Both the position numbers and the translations under genes were made by a program. Below are positions 9,120 through 18,166 of a stretch of DNA of 64,000 nucleotides, one piece after another; within the stretch, counting starts at the first letter, position 1, and every line of letters begins with the position of its first letter. Source of the DNA: Janthinobacterium sp. 1_2014MBL_MicDiv (GTDB lineage Bacteria > Pseudomonadota > Gammaproteobacteria > Burkholderiales > Burkholderiaceae_D); NCBI RefSeq assembly GCF_001865675.1, contig NZ_CP011319.1:2356001-2420000 (forward strand), read 5' to 3'. A model generated the notes under the pieces. That model made no database searches. It was not told the DNA's origin and saw only the letters and a program-made list of their open reading frames with translations.

Positions 9120-9743
9120 ATGCCCGCACCATCGTTCGACGGCGCCCTCGCCGTACCCGGACCATCTGTCGCCGACGGCCTGTGCCACGCAGGCTGGGTC
9201 ATGCAAGAGCATTTCATTCCTCCTGAACTCAGTCGCCAGCTGGCCGCCGAGTGCGTGCAATCCATGCTCAACGGCAACATGAAGGGCGCCGGCGTGGGCA
9301 GCGGCCACGCGCCCTTGCTGCAGCCGGATATCCGCGGCGACCATATCGAATGGCTGGAAGCGGGGCGTTCCGCCGCCTGCGACCGTTACCTCGAGCATAT
9401 GGAAGCGCTGCGCCTGACCCTGAACCGCGAGCTGTTCCTGGGACTGGACGAGTATGAAAGCCATTTCGCCCTGTATGCGCCGGGCGCCTTTTACCGCGCC
9501 CATCTGGACCGCTTCCGCGACGACGACAAGCGCACCGTTTCCGTCGTGCTGTACCTCAACGATGACTGGCTGCCCGCGCACGGCGGCGCGCTGCGCCTGC
9601 ACCCGCAGGGCGCGCCCGTGGTGGACGTGGCGCCGGTAGCGGGGCGCATGGCCATGTTCCTGTCGGGCGAGATGCTGCACGAGGTACTGCCGACGGCGCG
9701 GGAGCGCCTGTCGATAGCCGGCTGGTTCCGCCGCCGCGCGTGA
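9120..9743 (+). CDS. 2OG-Fe(II) oxygenase (prolyl-4-hydroxylase-like)
   Basis: A 207-residue protein with the double-stranded beta-helix of 2-oxoglutarate/Fe(II) dioxygenases. The metal ligands are visible as the HLD triad in YRAHLDRF and the distal histidine in EMLHEVLPT, followed by the 2OG-binding arginine in RERLSIAGWFR. VSVVLYLNDDW and GGALRLHP are typical of bacterial P4H homologues. The ATG at 9120 is preferred over ATG 9099 because an AGGAAA sits eight bases upstream of it. The substrate, possibly a protein prolyl or another residue, is unknown. It stands alone between metY and the CBS gene. Confidence 0.82.
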   Translation: MPAPSFDGALAVPGPSVADGLCHAGWVMQEHFIPPELSRQLAAECVQSMLNGNMKGAGVGSGHAPLLQPDIRGDHIEWLEAGRSAACDRYLEHMEALRLTLNRELFLGLDEYESHFALYAPGAFYRAHLDRFRDDDKRTVSVVLYLNDDWLPAHGGALRLHPQGAPVVDVAPVAGRMAMFLSGEMLHEVLPTARERLSIAGWFRRRA

Positions 9744-9872
9744 CGCAATGTTGCGCGCAATCCCCCTCGATTTGATTGTGCGCAAGGCTGGATTTTTCCG
9801 CAGGCATAGGCTACAGTCGCAGTAAGGGCTTAGAATAACTAAAATACCAATCACGCGGACAGGACGGCCAAT

Positions 9873-10319
9873 ATGAAAGTATCTGAAATTCTCCAAGTCA
9901 AGGGCAATATTCTCTACACGGTCACGCCTGACCAGCCCTTGCTTGACGCGGCCAATACCATGGCTGAAAAAGACATCGGTTCGCTGGTGGTCATGGAATT
10001 TGGCGACCTGGTCGGCATGCTGACCTTCCGCGAAGTGTTGAACGCGCTGCACGAAAACGCGGGCCAGATCGGCGGCGGCACCGTGCGCAAGCACATGGAT
10101 GACCACCCGATCACCGTCACTCCCGATACGGAAGTGAACGAAGTGCGCCGCATCATGCTGGAAAAGCACGCGCGCTACCTGCCCGTGATGAACGCCAAGA
10201 CCTTGCTGGGCGTCATCTCCTTCTACGACGTGGCGCGCGCCGTGCTGGAAGCGCAAAGCTTTGAAAACCAGATGCTCAAGGCGTATATCCGCGACTGGCC
10301 GGCCGAAACTACCGACTGA
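9873..10319 (+). CDS. Tandem CBS-domain protein
   Basis: A 148-residue protein made of two CBS domains (about residues 10-70 and 78-138), each with the usual pattern: VTPDQPLLDAANTMAEKDIG with GMLTFREVL, and VTPDTEVNEVRRIMLEKHAR with GVISFYDVA. CBS pairs bind adenine nucleotides and act as energy or redox sensors. No enzymatic domain is attached. An AGGA element precedes the start and a strong rho-independent terminator follows. Confidence 0.88.
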   Translation: MKVSEILQVKGNILYTVTPDQPLLDAANTMAEKDIGSLVVMEFGDLVGMLTFREVLNALHENAGQIGGGTVRKHMDDHPITVTPDTEVNEVRRIMLEKHARYLPVMNAKTLLGVISFYDVARAVLEAQSFENQMLKAYIRDWPAETTD

Positions 10320-10341
10320 ATTCATTCCTTGCAGTTAAAGC

Positions 10342-10366
10342 AACGCCGGCATCGCCGGCGTTTTGC
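10342..10366 (+). terminator. Rho-independent terminator after the CBS gene
   Basis: A perfect nine-base stem (AACGCCGGC / GCCGGCGTT, loop ATC) at 10342-10362 followed by a short T run. It lies 22 bp after the CBS stop codon. Confidence 0.8.
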
Positions 10367-10389
10367 ATTCCAGGGGCAAGATGCGGCGT

Positions 10390-12651
10390 TTACGCCGCGC
10401 CCTGCAGCGCCTCATTGTTCAGCCAGCTGCCCAGCGCCGCAGCCGTCATGGGACGGGCAAACAGGAAGCCTTGCGCCATCGGGCAGCCCAGCGCCTGCAA
10501 GATCTGCGCCTGGCGCTCGTCTTCCACGCCTTCCGCGATGACGGCCAGGCCCAGGTTGCGGCCCAGCTGTATCACCATCTCGGCGATGCTGCTGCCGCGC
10601 GCGGAGCCCGTGATTTCCGTGACGAAGGCGCGGTCGATCTTCAGACGGTCGACCTGCAGGCGCTGCAGGTAGGACAGCGACGAGAAGCCCGTGCCGAAGT
10701 CGTCGATGGCGATGCTCACGCCCGTCTGCTTGATCTGCCACAACATCTTGATCAATAAATCCGGCTCTTCCATGGCCATCGATTCCGTGATTTCCAGCTC
10801 GATGAATTCGGGCGGCGCCTGCGTCTCTTCCAGCGCCGCGCGCAGCATTTCCAGGAACAGCGGATGGCGGAATTGCACCTGCGACACGTTGACGGACATG
10901 ACGAAGTTGCGGTGGCCCTGTTCGCGCAGCAGCACCAGTTCGCGGCAGGCCGTGCGCAACACCCATTCGCCGAGGTCGATGATGATGCCCGAATACTCGG
11001 CGATGGGGATGAAGCGGTCGGGCGAGATGAACTTGCCGTCCGGCGTCTGCCAGCGCAGCAGCGCTTCCGCGCCGACGGGGCGGCGCGTGGTCAGGTCGAT
11101 CTGCGGCTGGTACACGACAAACAGCTGGCCCTGGCTGAAGGCCGTGCGCAGCGCGTGCATCATGCGCACGCGTTCGCGGATTTCGATGCCCATGCTGCGC
11201 GAGAAATAGAAGTGCCCGGCCCGCTGCTGGCTTTTCGCCCGCTTCAGCGCGATGTCGGCATCCTTCAGCGCGTCCGCGCCCGTGCCCGCATGTTCGCCCA
11301 GGCGCACCAGGCCCAGGGTGGCGGACAGTTGCACGTCCTGGCCGTCGATGCAGAACGGCGCCTGGAACAGGGCCAGGATGTTGGCGGGATTGACTTGCGA
11401 CGAGTCGCCGAGCACGCAGAAGATGTCGCCGCCCAGGCGCGCCACGGTCAGCTGCGACCCCAGTTCCGTTTGCAGGCGGCCCGCCACGGCGACGAGCAGC
11501 AGGTCGCCGAACTGGTGGCCCAGCGCATCGTTGGTTTCGGCAAAGTGGTCGAGGTCGACCAGCGACAGGGTGGCGTCGTCGCGCGCGGGGCCGGCCAGGG
11601 TGGCGTCGAGGATTTCCACCAGGCGCGTGCGGTTGGGCAGCTTCGACAGGTTGTCGTAGAAGGCCGCGTTATGCAGGTGCGACACGAGCTCGACATTGTC
11701 CAGGCCGACGGCGACATTGCTGCAGAATACTTCCAGCAGACTTTCATCGATGGCCGAGAGGGGGCGCGGCAGCAGCAGGTAGGCGGCCGCGTCGCGGCTC
11801 GACTTGCCGGCGAAGTACAGGGTGGCGTAATCGTGCGCGTACACATTGCGCCGCTGTGCCAGCGTGTGTTCGATGGCGGCCATCACGCGCGGGTTTTGCA
11901 GGCCGCACAGGGCGCTGTGCGGCAGGCCGGAAAAGCTGCCCGTGCAGGCCGAGACGAGCAATTCCTTGGCGCCGCTGTCGAGCAGTTCCTGCACGCACAG
12001 CACGCCGTCGGCGCGGATGCCCAGCAGGTCGGCGATCTGCGCCAGCACGCCGGCCGAGAAATTCTGCACACCATGCAGGGCCATCAGCTGCGTGCTGGCG
12101 TGCACGATCTGGTCCAGGCCGCGCCGGCTGCTGCTGATCGAGCGGATCTGTTCGTACGAGCGGATGGCGGCCGTCACCGTGGTAAACAGTTTGATGCGCG
12201 TCAATTCCGACTTGGTCTTGTAGTCGTTGATGTCGAAATCGCGGATGGCGTCGATTTCCGGCGCATAACCGGGCTGGCCCGTGCGCAGGATGATGCGCAC
12301 GTCCGTCATCTTCAGGGTTTCGCGGATGTAGCGCACCAGGTGCAGGCCGGCGTCGTCCTGTTCCATCACCACGTCGAGCAGGATGACGGCGATGTCGTTC
12401 TCGTGCTTGAGCAGTTCGCGCGCCTGGCCGGCCGAGTAGGCATGCACGAATTCCAGCGGACGGTGCTGCATTTCCAGGTTGCCCAGCGCGAAAGTGGTGG
12501 TGGAGTGGACGTCTTCATCGTCGTCGATGATCATCACCCGCCAGACGCTGCGCGGCGCGGCGGCCAGCGGCAGCGCTGGTTGCTCATCGAGAAATACCAG
12601 GTCGTCGTGATCGTCCTTGTTGGCGTCAAGGGGGATGATCGGTGCGGGCAT
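10390..12651 (-). CDS. Response regulator with DUF3369, degenerate GGDEF and EAL domains
   Basis: A 753-residue cyclic-di-GMP protein. A receiver domain covers about residues 36-165 (acidic cluster IIDDDED, phospho-acceptor Asp93 in VILLDVVM). A DUF3369 sensor region follows to about 330. The GGDEF domain (about 335-490) carries GGDIF instead of GG(D/E)EF, so cyclase activity is doubtful. The EAL domain (about 505-745) is complete: EALLRW, then NVSQVQF, ELEITES, AIDDFGTGFSSLSYL and EGVE. It should hydrolyse c-di-GMP under control of a partner kinase, which is not encoded nearby. It is monocistronic and its start faces a spacer filled by repeats. Confidence 0.9.
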   Translation of the reverse strand: MPAPIIPLDANKDDHDDLVFLDEQPALPLAAAPRSVWRVMIIDDDEDVHSTTTFALGNLEMQHRPLEFVHAYSAGQARELLKHENDIAVILLDVVMEQDDAGLHLVRYIRETLKMTDVRIILRTGQPGYAPEIDAIRDFDINDYKTKSELTRIKLFTTVTAAIRSYEQIRSISSSRRGLDQIVHASTQLMALHGVQNFSAGVLAQIADLLGIRADGVLCVQELLDSGAKELLVSACTGSFSGLPHSALCGLQNPRVMAAIEHTLAQRRNVYAHDYATLYFAGKSSRDAAAYLLLPRPLSAIDESLLEVFCSNVAVGLDNVELVSHLHNAAFYDNLSKLPNRTRLVEILDATLAGPARDDATLSLVDLDHFAETNDALGHQFGDLLLVAVAGRLQTELGSQLTVARLGGDIFCVLGDSSQVNPANILALFQAPFCIDGQDVQLSATLGLVRLGEHAGTGADALKDADIALKRAKSQQRAGHFYFSRSMGIEIRERVRMMHALRTAFSQGQLFVVYQPQIDLTTRRPVGAEALLRWQTPDGKFISPDRFIPIAEYSGIIIDLGEWVLRTACRELVLLREQGHRNFVMSVNVSQVQFRHPLFLEMLRAALEETQAPPEFIELEITESMAMEEPDLLIKMLWQIKQTGVSIAIDDFGTGFSSLSYLQRLQVDRLKIDRAFVTEITGSARGSSIAEMVIQLGRNLGLAVIAEGVEDERQAQILQALGCPMAQGFLFARPMTAAALGSWLNNEALQGAA

Positions 12652-12691
12652 GTATAGCTTCTCCTGGATGACTCAGTACGGAATGTGAGCA

Positions 12692-12780
12692 CATCAGAAA
12701 TGTCCATGGCGTTGTTGCGCTGCCTCGCCGTACTCGCGTACTGACTTCGGCAGCGCGCCTAGCCCTGGGCATTTCTGATG
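12692..12780. repeat. Palindromic intergenic repeat, copy 1
   Basis: An 89 bp unit with terminal inverted repeats (CATCAGAAATGTCCA and its near-complement TGGGCATTTCTGATG). Nested inside are a GCGCTGCC/GGCAGCGC stem and GTACTCGCGTAC. It would fold into one long hairpin. Confidence 0.7.
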
Positions 12781-12809
12781 CACTCAGGGGCAGCCAAAAC
12801 AGCACTCAA

Positions 12810-12886
12810 TTGCCGTGGCGCTTTGCCTCGCCGTACTCGCGTACTCTCTTTGGCAACGACGCCTGGCCCTGGGCATTTTGTGACGC
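12810..12886. repeat. Palindromic intergenic repeat, copy 2
   Basis: A diverged second copy in the same orientation. It keeps GCCTCGCCGTACTCGCGTAC and CCTGGCCCTGGGCATTT but has lost most of the left terminal repeat. The two copies occupy the spacer between the regulator and aroC; positions 12887-13209 hold nothing further I can identify apart from AT-rich sequence that may contain the aroC promoter. Confidence 0.6.
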
Positions 12887-13209
12887 GCTCTCGGCGCTGC
12901 ACAAATCTGGTTTGGCAACCAGTATTGTGTAGCGCGCTTTGATCCAAGTATATAGCTATTTAATAAGCAAAATGTTTTTTTAAGCCTATTCTGTGGGGCA
13001 ATATTTATTGTTTTGCATGATTGCAACTCATATCTGGCATTTTTCATACGAAAAAAAACGCGGGATTTAAAAATGGCGATTCCTGCGCGGCAAATGGCGG
13101 CAGCGAGGGCGGACACGCGCGCGAATATCGGGCGCTGGCGTGGCATTAGCGGCATGGCATGCCCCGCGGCTGGTAGAATTGAGTTTTCCAGTCCTCACAT
13201 CTCCCTACT

Positions 13210-14304
13210 ATGTCCGGCAACTCTTTTGGCAAGCTGTTTACTGTTACCACTTTCGGCGAATCGCATGGCCCGGCCATCGGTTGCGTGATCGACGGCTGTC
13301 CGCCGGGCCTGGTCCTGTCGGAAGCCGATATCCAGCCCGAGCTGGACCGCCGCAAACCGGGCACTTCGCGCCACGTGACGCAGCGCCAGGAATCGGATAC
13401 GGTGGAAATCCTCTCCGGCGTGTACCAGGGCGTGACGACGGGCACGCCCATCGCGCTGCTGATCCGCAATGAAGACCAGCGCAGCAAGGATTACGGCAAT
13501 ATCGCGGAAAGCTTCCGTCCCGGCCACGCCGATTACACCTACTGGCATAAATACGGCGTGCGCGACCCGCGCGGCGGCGGACGCTCGTCGGCGCGCCTGA
13601 CGGCGCCCGTCGTGGGCGCGGCGGCGATCGCCAAGAAATGGCTGCTGCAGCAGTACGGCACCACGTTCAAGGGCTGCATGAGCCAGCTGGGCGACATTGC
13701 CGTGCCGTTCCAGTCGTGGGAACACGTGCATGCGAACCCCTTCTTTGCCGCCAGCGCCGACGCGGACCTGATCGCGCGCATGGAAGACGCCATGGACCAG
13801 CTGCGCCGCGACGGCGATTCGATCGGCGCGCGCATCGACGTGATCGCGCAAAACGTGCCCGTCGGCCTGGGCCAGCCCATCTACGACAAGCTCGACGCCG
13901 ACATCGCCTACGCCATGATGGGCATCAATGCCGTCAAGGGCGTGGAAATCGGCGCCGGCTTCGATTCGGTGGCGCAAAAGGGCTCGGAACACGGCGATGA
14001 ACTGACGCCCGAAGGTTTCATCGGCAATAACGCCGGCGGCGTGCTCGGCGGTATCTCGACGGGGCAGGATATCAGCGTGTCGATCGCCATCAAGCCGACG
14101 TCGTCGATCCGCACGCCGCGCCGCTCGATCGATAAAGAGGGCAATCCCGTGATGGTGGAAACGTTCGGCCGCCACGACCCCTGCGTGGGCATCCGCGCCA
14201 CGCCGATCGCCGAAGCCATGCTGGCGCTGGTGCTGATCGACCACGCCCTGATGCACCGCGCGCAATGCGGCGATGTGTCTGTTTCTACGCCGAAGTTGAA
14301 GTAA
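13210..14304 (+). CDS. aroC: Chorismate synthase
   Basis: A 364-residue enzyme catalysing the last shikimate-pathway step, 5-enolpyruvylshikimate-3-phosphate to chorismate, using reduced FMN. Family signatures are clear: GESHGPAIGCVIDGCPPG, RPGHADYTYWHKYGVRD followed by GGGRSSAR, and FGRHDPCVGIRATPIAEAM. The length is normal. The start MSGNSFGKLFTVTTFGESHG is the family N-terminus. A TAGAAT at 13174-13179 may be its -10 element. It appears monocistronic. Confidence 0.96.
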   Translation: MSGNSFGKLFTVTTFGESHGPAIGCVIDGCPPGLVLSEADIQPELDRRKPGTSRHVTQRQESDTVEILSGVYQGVTTGTPIALLIRNEDQRSKDYGNIAESFRPGHADYTYWHKYGVRDPRGGGRSSARLTAPVVGAAAIAKKWLLQQYGTTFKGCMSQLGDIAVPFQSWEHVHANPFFAASADADLIARMEDAMDQLRRDGDSIGARIDVIAQNVPVGLGQPIYDKLDADIAYAMMGINAVKGVEIGAGFDSVAQKGSEHGDELTPEGFIGNNAGGVLGGISTGQDISVSIAIKPTSSIRTPRRSIDKEGNPVMVETFGRHDPCVGIRATPIAEAMLALVLIDHALMHRAQCGDVSVSTPKLK

Positions 14305-14313
14305 GTGAGGGTT

Positions 14314-14345
14314 GTCGGATTACGGGCCTGCGGCCCTAATCCGAC
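14314..14345. repeat. REP-like palindrome 1
   Basis: A 32 bp near-perfect palindrome: GTCGGATTA and TAATCCGAC arms around CGGGCC-TGC-GGCCC. It starts 10 bp after the aroC stop and could also act as a transcript-end hairpin. Partial GTAGGTCGGAT-type halves repeat just after it. Confidence 0.7.
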
Positions 14346-14410
14346 CTACGACCAGATCCGACCTACGACCTTGATGGTTGCTTTCTCGTTTAAGAACGAC
14401 GCTTGCGACA

Positions 14411-14500
14411 CCTGACAAAACCGTAACGAGCGGAAGGGAGAGGTGGCTGAGAAGGGCAACCGTATTTGAGTACGGTGAGCATCGCAGCCATGCAGGTCGG
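14411..14500 (+). repeat. Interspersed short repeat, GAGAAG-GCAACCGTA family, copy 1
   Basis: Shares ordered blocks with copies at 21937-22039 and 26935-27055: CTGACAAAACCGTAACGAGC, GAGAAGGGCAACCGTA, and TACGGTGAGCATCGC. The CCGTA and TACGG parts can pair. Confidence 0.65.
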
Positions 14501-14512
14501 CTTAGCGTGTAG

Positions 14513-14541
14513 GTCGGATTAGCGCCTGCGCGTAATCCGAC
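14513..14541. repeat. REP-like palindrome 2
   Basis: Same arms as the palindrome at 14314 (GTCGGATTA / TAATCCGAC) around GCGCCTGCGCG. The two bracket the copy of the other short repeat between aroC and the HDOD gene. Confidence 0.7.
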
Positions 14542-14561
14542 ACCATTGCCGGCGTTTCCTG

Positions 14562-16058
14562 TCACGCCACCTTGTTTGCCACCAACTCCAATTGGTGGCG
14601 CATTTCCACCGACTGCACCAGCAACGCCCGGATATCGTTGATCAGGTTGAATTCCGTCTGGTTCAGCTGGATCGGCGGGAAGCTGTCGTCCCAGTCGCCG
14701 TACAGGAATCCCGTCGGGTGGCCGTTGGCCGACAGCGGCAGCACGACGAAGCTGCGCGCTTCCGACAGCGTGGCCTTCCACCATTGCGGCAGCTTGGCGG
14801 CGAATTTCGGGTCGCGCGCATTGTCGATGAAGATCACGCGGTCGCTATTGAGGGCCGCGTGGAAGACGTTCGGTTCATACGTGTCGCCAAACACCATCAA
14901 ATCCTGCAGGTCGGCCATGCCTTCGCCCATGCTGATGCGCGCCGAATACAAGTGGTCCTTGTGGTTGCGCACGAACGCCACCGAGCGCGAAAAATCAAAG
15001 CCCTGGTGCAGCGTTTCCAGCGCCATCGAGACCATTTGCCCGGGACTGGCGCTGCCGATGGCGCCGCGCAGGTCGGCCAGGCCGCTGATCAGCACGCGGT
15101 TGCCCTCGGCGCGCATGCGCGTGGACGCCAGCTGGCGCGCGCGCCGTTCGGCCGGCTTCGACAGCGGCGCGATCGACAGGTCGGCCGCCGCCATCATCTT
15201 GGCCTTGTCCACCGCCACGCCCAGGTCGTTGGCGGCGATGCCCAGCGTGCCCGCATAATTGTCGATCAGCGCGTGCACCTGGGCCGCGCCGGCCGCATCG
15301 TCATGCCACAGCGAGTCGGCGCAGCGCGCCGCCATCGTCGACAGGCCCGCCATCCAGTCGGCGCCGCTGACGGGGGAATTGTCGGGCGACGGATCCATCG
15401 GGCGCATGCCGTTGATCAGGTGCTGCGGCAAGCCCCAGTGGGCGGCCGTGGCATAGCCCACTTCCGGCAGCGACAGGCCGAGGATCTCGCGCGCGGCGGC
15501 CGCCTCGTTGCCGGGCCCGGCGTGCGCCTGCATGCGGGCCCAGAAGTCCGTCATGTAGAACGTCACCATCATGCGGCCCAGGGTGTGCAGCATCGAGCAG
15601 ACGACGGCCTGTTCGGCCTGCAGGCTGCCGGCGCTGGTGGCCACCTGCTGCGCCACCATGCCGGCCAGCACGGCCTTTTCCATTTCCACGTGGGCGCTGA
15701 CGGAGTCCGGCGAGGCCTGCGACAGTTCCTCGATCAGTTTCAGGCCCAGCGCCAGGTGGCCGATGGCGTCGATGCCGAGCACCAGCACGGCTTTCGACAC
15801 CGTGTTGACCCGCTGGCCGAAGGCCGAATACATGCCGCTGTTGGCCAGGCGCAGCACCTTGTGCGTGAGGACAGGGTCCGACAGCACCGTTTGCGTGATG
15901 TCGAATTCGTGGTCATCCTCGCCGCGCATGGCGCCGAGGATGGCGCTGATGGCCTTGGCGAAGCCGGGCATGTCGCCCTGCTGGCGCGTGCGCGCCCACA
16001 GCAGTTCCAGGGTGTTTTTGCCGAGCTGGGTCGGCGCCGTGAAATGGCCAGGGTTCAT
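14562..16058 (-). CDS. HDOD-domain signalling protein with C-terminal GAF-like region
   Basis: A 498-residue protein. Residues about 20-215 form an HDOD domain (an HD-related output module without the metal-binding HD pair), seen in TVLSDPVLTHKVLRLANSG and the conserved SKAVLVLGIDAIGHLALG. The C-terminal ~170 residues (for example MALETLHQGFDFSRSVAFV and SFVVLPLSANGHPTGFLYGD) look like a GAF-type sensor. HDOD proteins regulate signalling and motility. The start overlaps the stop of the upstream GGDEF-EAL gene by four bases (ATGA), so the two are translationally coupled and probably act in one c-di-GMP pathway. Confidence 0.85.
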   Translation of the reverse strand: MNPGHFTAPTQLGKNTLELLWARTRQQGDMPGFAKAISAILGAMRGEDDHEFDITQTVLSDPVLTHKVLRLANSGMYSAFGQRVNTVSKAVLVLGIDAIGHLALGLKLIEELSQASPDSVSAHVEMEKAVLAGMVAQQVATSAGSLQAEQAVVCSMLHTLGRMMVTFYMTDFWARMQAHAGPGNEAAAAREILGLSLPEVGYATAAHWGLPQHLINGMRPMDPSPDNSPVSGADWMAGLSTMAARCADSLWHDDAAGAAQVHALIDNYAGTLGIAANDLGVAVDKAKMMAAADLSIAPLSKPAERRARQLASTRMRAEGNRVLISGLADLRGAIGSASPGQMVSMALETLHQGFDFSRSVAFVRNHKDHLYSARISMGEGMADLQDLMVFGDTYEPNVFHAALNSDRVIFIDNARDPKFAAKLPQWWKATLSEARSFVVLPLSANGHPTGFLYGDWDDSFPPIQLNQTEFNLINDIRALLVQSVEMRHQLELVANKVA

Positions 16059-17839
16059 TGCACACCTCCGCGCAGCTCATTGGCAGGCGGCGTGGGCACC
16101 AGCGCCGCATAGGTTTTGTCGCTCAAGGCCGATAGCGCCGCGTGGGCCGGCATCGGTTTGCCCGTCAGGTAGCCTTGCACATAGTGGCAGCCGCGCGATT
16201 CCATGAAGTGCATCTGCTCCTCCGTTTCCACGCCCTCGGCCACCACGGACAAATTCAAATGCTTGGCCAGGTCGAGAATCGTGTTGCAGATGGCCGCATC
16301 CTTGCTCGATTCCGGCAAGTCCTTGATGAAGGTGCGGTCGATCTTCAGCACGGAAATGGGAAAGCGCTTCAGGTAGGCCAGCGAGGAATAGCCGGTGCCG
16401 AAATCGTCGATGGCGATGCGCGCGCGGCGCTCCGTCATCTTGCCGAGGATGGTTTCCGCGTGCACGGGGTCGATCATCAGCGTGCCTTCCGTGATTTCCA
16501 GCACCAGGTGTTCGCCGGAGAGGCCCGAAAAGGCGATGGCGTCGTCCAGCACGTCGAGGAATTTGTCGTTGCGGAACTGGCGCGGACTGATATTGACGGA
16601 GATGTACAGCGCCCGCCTGGCCACTTCCTGGAACTGCTTGAGCTGCACGCAGGCCGCCTTCAGGGCCCAGGCGCCCAGCAGGTTGATCAGGCCATTCGCC
16701 TCGGCGATGGGGATGAAGCGCACGGGCGGCACCAGGCCCAGGGTGGGGTGCTTCCAGCGCATCAGGGTTTCAAAGCCCTGGATCTGGCGCGTGTGGGCGT
16801 CGACGATGGGCTGGTAGAAGAGCAGGAATTCGCCTTCGCGCACGGCGTGGAACATGGCCGCTTCCAGCGAGATATCGTGTTCCGACGGGCCGTTCAGGCG
16901 CGGGCTGTAGACCAGGCAGCGGGCCTTGCCCGTTTCCTTGGCGCGCGACATGGCCGCATCGGCCAGCGCCACCAGCCGCACTTCGTCTTCCGCGTGCAGC
17001 GGATAGATCGCCACGCCGACGGATGCGCCAATGTAAATCGTGTGGCCATCGACCTCGAACGGCGCCTGCAGGGTGGCCAGCAGGCGGCCCGTCACCAGCT
17101 TGATCTGCGCGTCGGTGGCGCTGCCGGGCAGCACGGCGACGAATTCATCGCCGCCCACGCGCGCCAGGGTGTCGCTGTCGCGCAGGGTCTTGCGCAGGCG
17201 CGCGGCGGCCAGGCGCAGCACGGCGTCGCCGACCGGATGGCCGAGGCCATCGTTGACCTTCTTGAAGCCATCGAGGCCGATGGTGGCGACGGAAAAGCCC
17301 TGGCCCGAGCGCGCGGCCTGGGCGATCACCATGCGGATGCGGTCCGACAGCAGCAGGCGGTTCGGCAAGCCGGTCAGGGCATCGTGCGTGGCCATGTGGC
17401 GCAGCCGTTCTTCCGTGCTGTGCTGGGCCGAGGTGTCGCGCCCGACCACCAGCAATTCGGCGACGCCGGCCGCGTTCATATAGGAAGACAGGCGCAGTTC
17501 GAACCAGATTTCCTGGTCCGGCGTTTGCAGCCGCACTTCCAGGCGTCCCGGTTCGGCCAGGGCGTCTTCCAGTGCCGCTTGCAGCGCGGCGCGCGACGCT
17601 TCGGCCGCCAGCGGCAGCAGCAAATGGCCGCCCAGGCCATTGGCCGCGCCGAACAGGGTGGCCGCGCGTTTGCTGGCGAACAGGATCAGGCCGTCCGCAT
17701 CGAGCCGGAACACGACGTCGCCTGCCTCTTCCATGAGGTTGTCCAACTCGTGGCGAGCCTCGCGGTGGGCGGCGGATGGGGTACTGGAAAACATCGTGCT
17801 GGCTTTTACCTTCTTTATCAGTGCCGGCTTCCGGCGCAT
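16055..17839 (-). CDS. PAS-GGDEF-EAL cyclic-di-GMP protein
   Basis: A 594-residue protein: a PAS sensor (about 30-145, DVVFRLDADGLILFASKRA), a GGDEF domain (about 150-310) with intact GGDEF in ARVGGDEFVAV, and an EAL domain (about 330-580) in which the signature is ETL (FETLMRW) but the later motifs NISPRQF, EITEGTL and AIDDFGTGYSSLAYLKRF are complete. Either catalytic activity is possible. The start is uncertain: 17839 gives a basic leader with no good Shine-Dalgarno, while ATG 17794 (MFSSTPSAAHREA) is an alternative. It is the first gene of the operon with the HDOD gene. Confidence 0.88.
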   Translation of the reverse strand: MRRKPALIKKVKASTMFSSTPSAAHREARHELDNLMEEAGDVVFRLDADGLILFASKRAATLFGAANGLGGHLLLPLAAEASRAALQAALEDALAEPGRLEVRLQTPDQEIWFELRLSSYMNAAGVAELLVVGRDTSAQHSTEERLRHMATHDALTGLPNRLLLSDRIRMVIAQAARSGQGFSVATIGLDGFKKVNDGLGHPVGDAVLRLAAARLRKTLRDSDTLARVGGDEFVAVLPGSATDAQIKLVTGRLLATLQAPFEVDGHTIYIGASVGVAIYPLHAEDEVRLVALADAAMSRAKETGKARCLVYSPRLNGPSEHDISLEAAMFHAVREGEFLLFYQPIVDAHTRQIQGFETLMRWKHPTLGLVPPVRFIPIAEANGLINLLGAWALKAACVQLKQFQEVARRALYISVNISPRQFRNDKFLDVLDDAIAFSGLSGEHLVLEITEGTLMIDPVHAETILGKMTERRARIAIDDFGTGYSSLAYLKRFPISVLKIDRTFIKDLPESSKDAAICNTILDLAKHLNLSVVAEGVETEEQMHFMESRGCHYVQGYLTGKPMPAHAALSALSDKTYAALVPTPPANELRGGVQ

Positions 17840-18166
17840 TGCCGGGAGCCAACGGGAGTAGTGCGTAGGGCAGCTTGCCGCAATAGCAGGCTAGAGTGAC
17901 TATGGGAACGCGATCCACACGAAATGTATCATTGAAAAGCACCCGAATACATGAAATAGAGCAACATTGCTTCAGGTTTTATAAATAATCCTGTCTTCCC
18001 TGAAAAAAATCAGGAAGCTTTTTGCGTGGCCCCGTTTCACCCCTCATCGCACCGCTGCGGCGCGCTTGCCCCGCCCGCGCGTTTGCGCTAGTCTGGCTGG
18101 CAGACGGGATGCACGGTGCGCCAGCGGCGGCGAGGGCGCCATGATAACAAATCGCGGGAGACAGCC
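17840..18166. other. Divergent spacer between the PAS-GGDEF-EAL gene and aidB
   Basis: No gene is seen. A hairpin with T tract lies at 17995-18023 (CTTCCCTGA / TCAGGAAG, then CTTTTT). It points toward aidB, so it could attenuate a transcript entering from the left or be a relic; promoters for both flanking genes should lie here but none is convincing by eye. Confidence 0.5.

Noticed and set aside
17995..18023. Terminator of a gene upstream of aidB
   Set aside because: The hairpin plus T run is real, but no plus-strand gene precedes it, so it is described only as part of the spacer.
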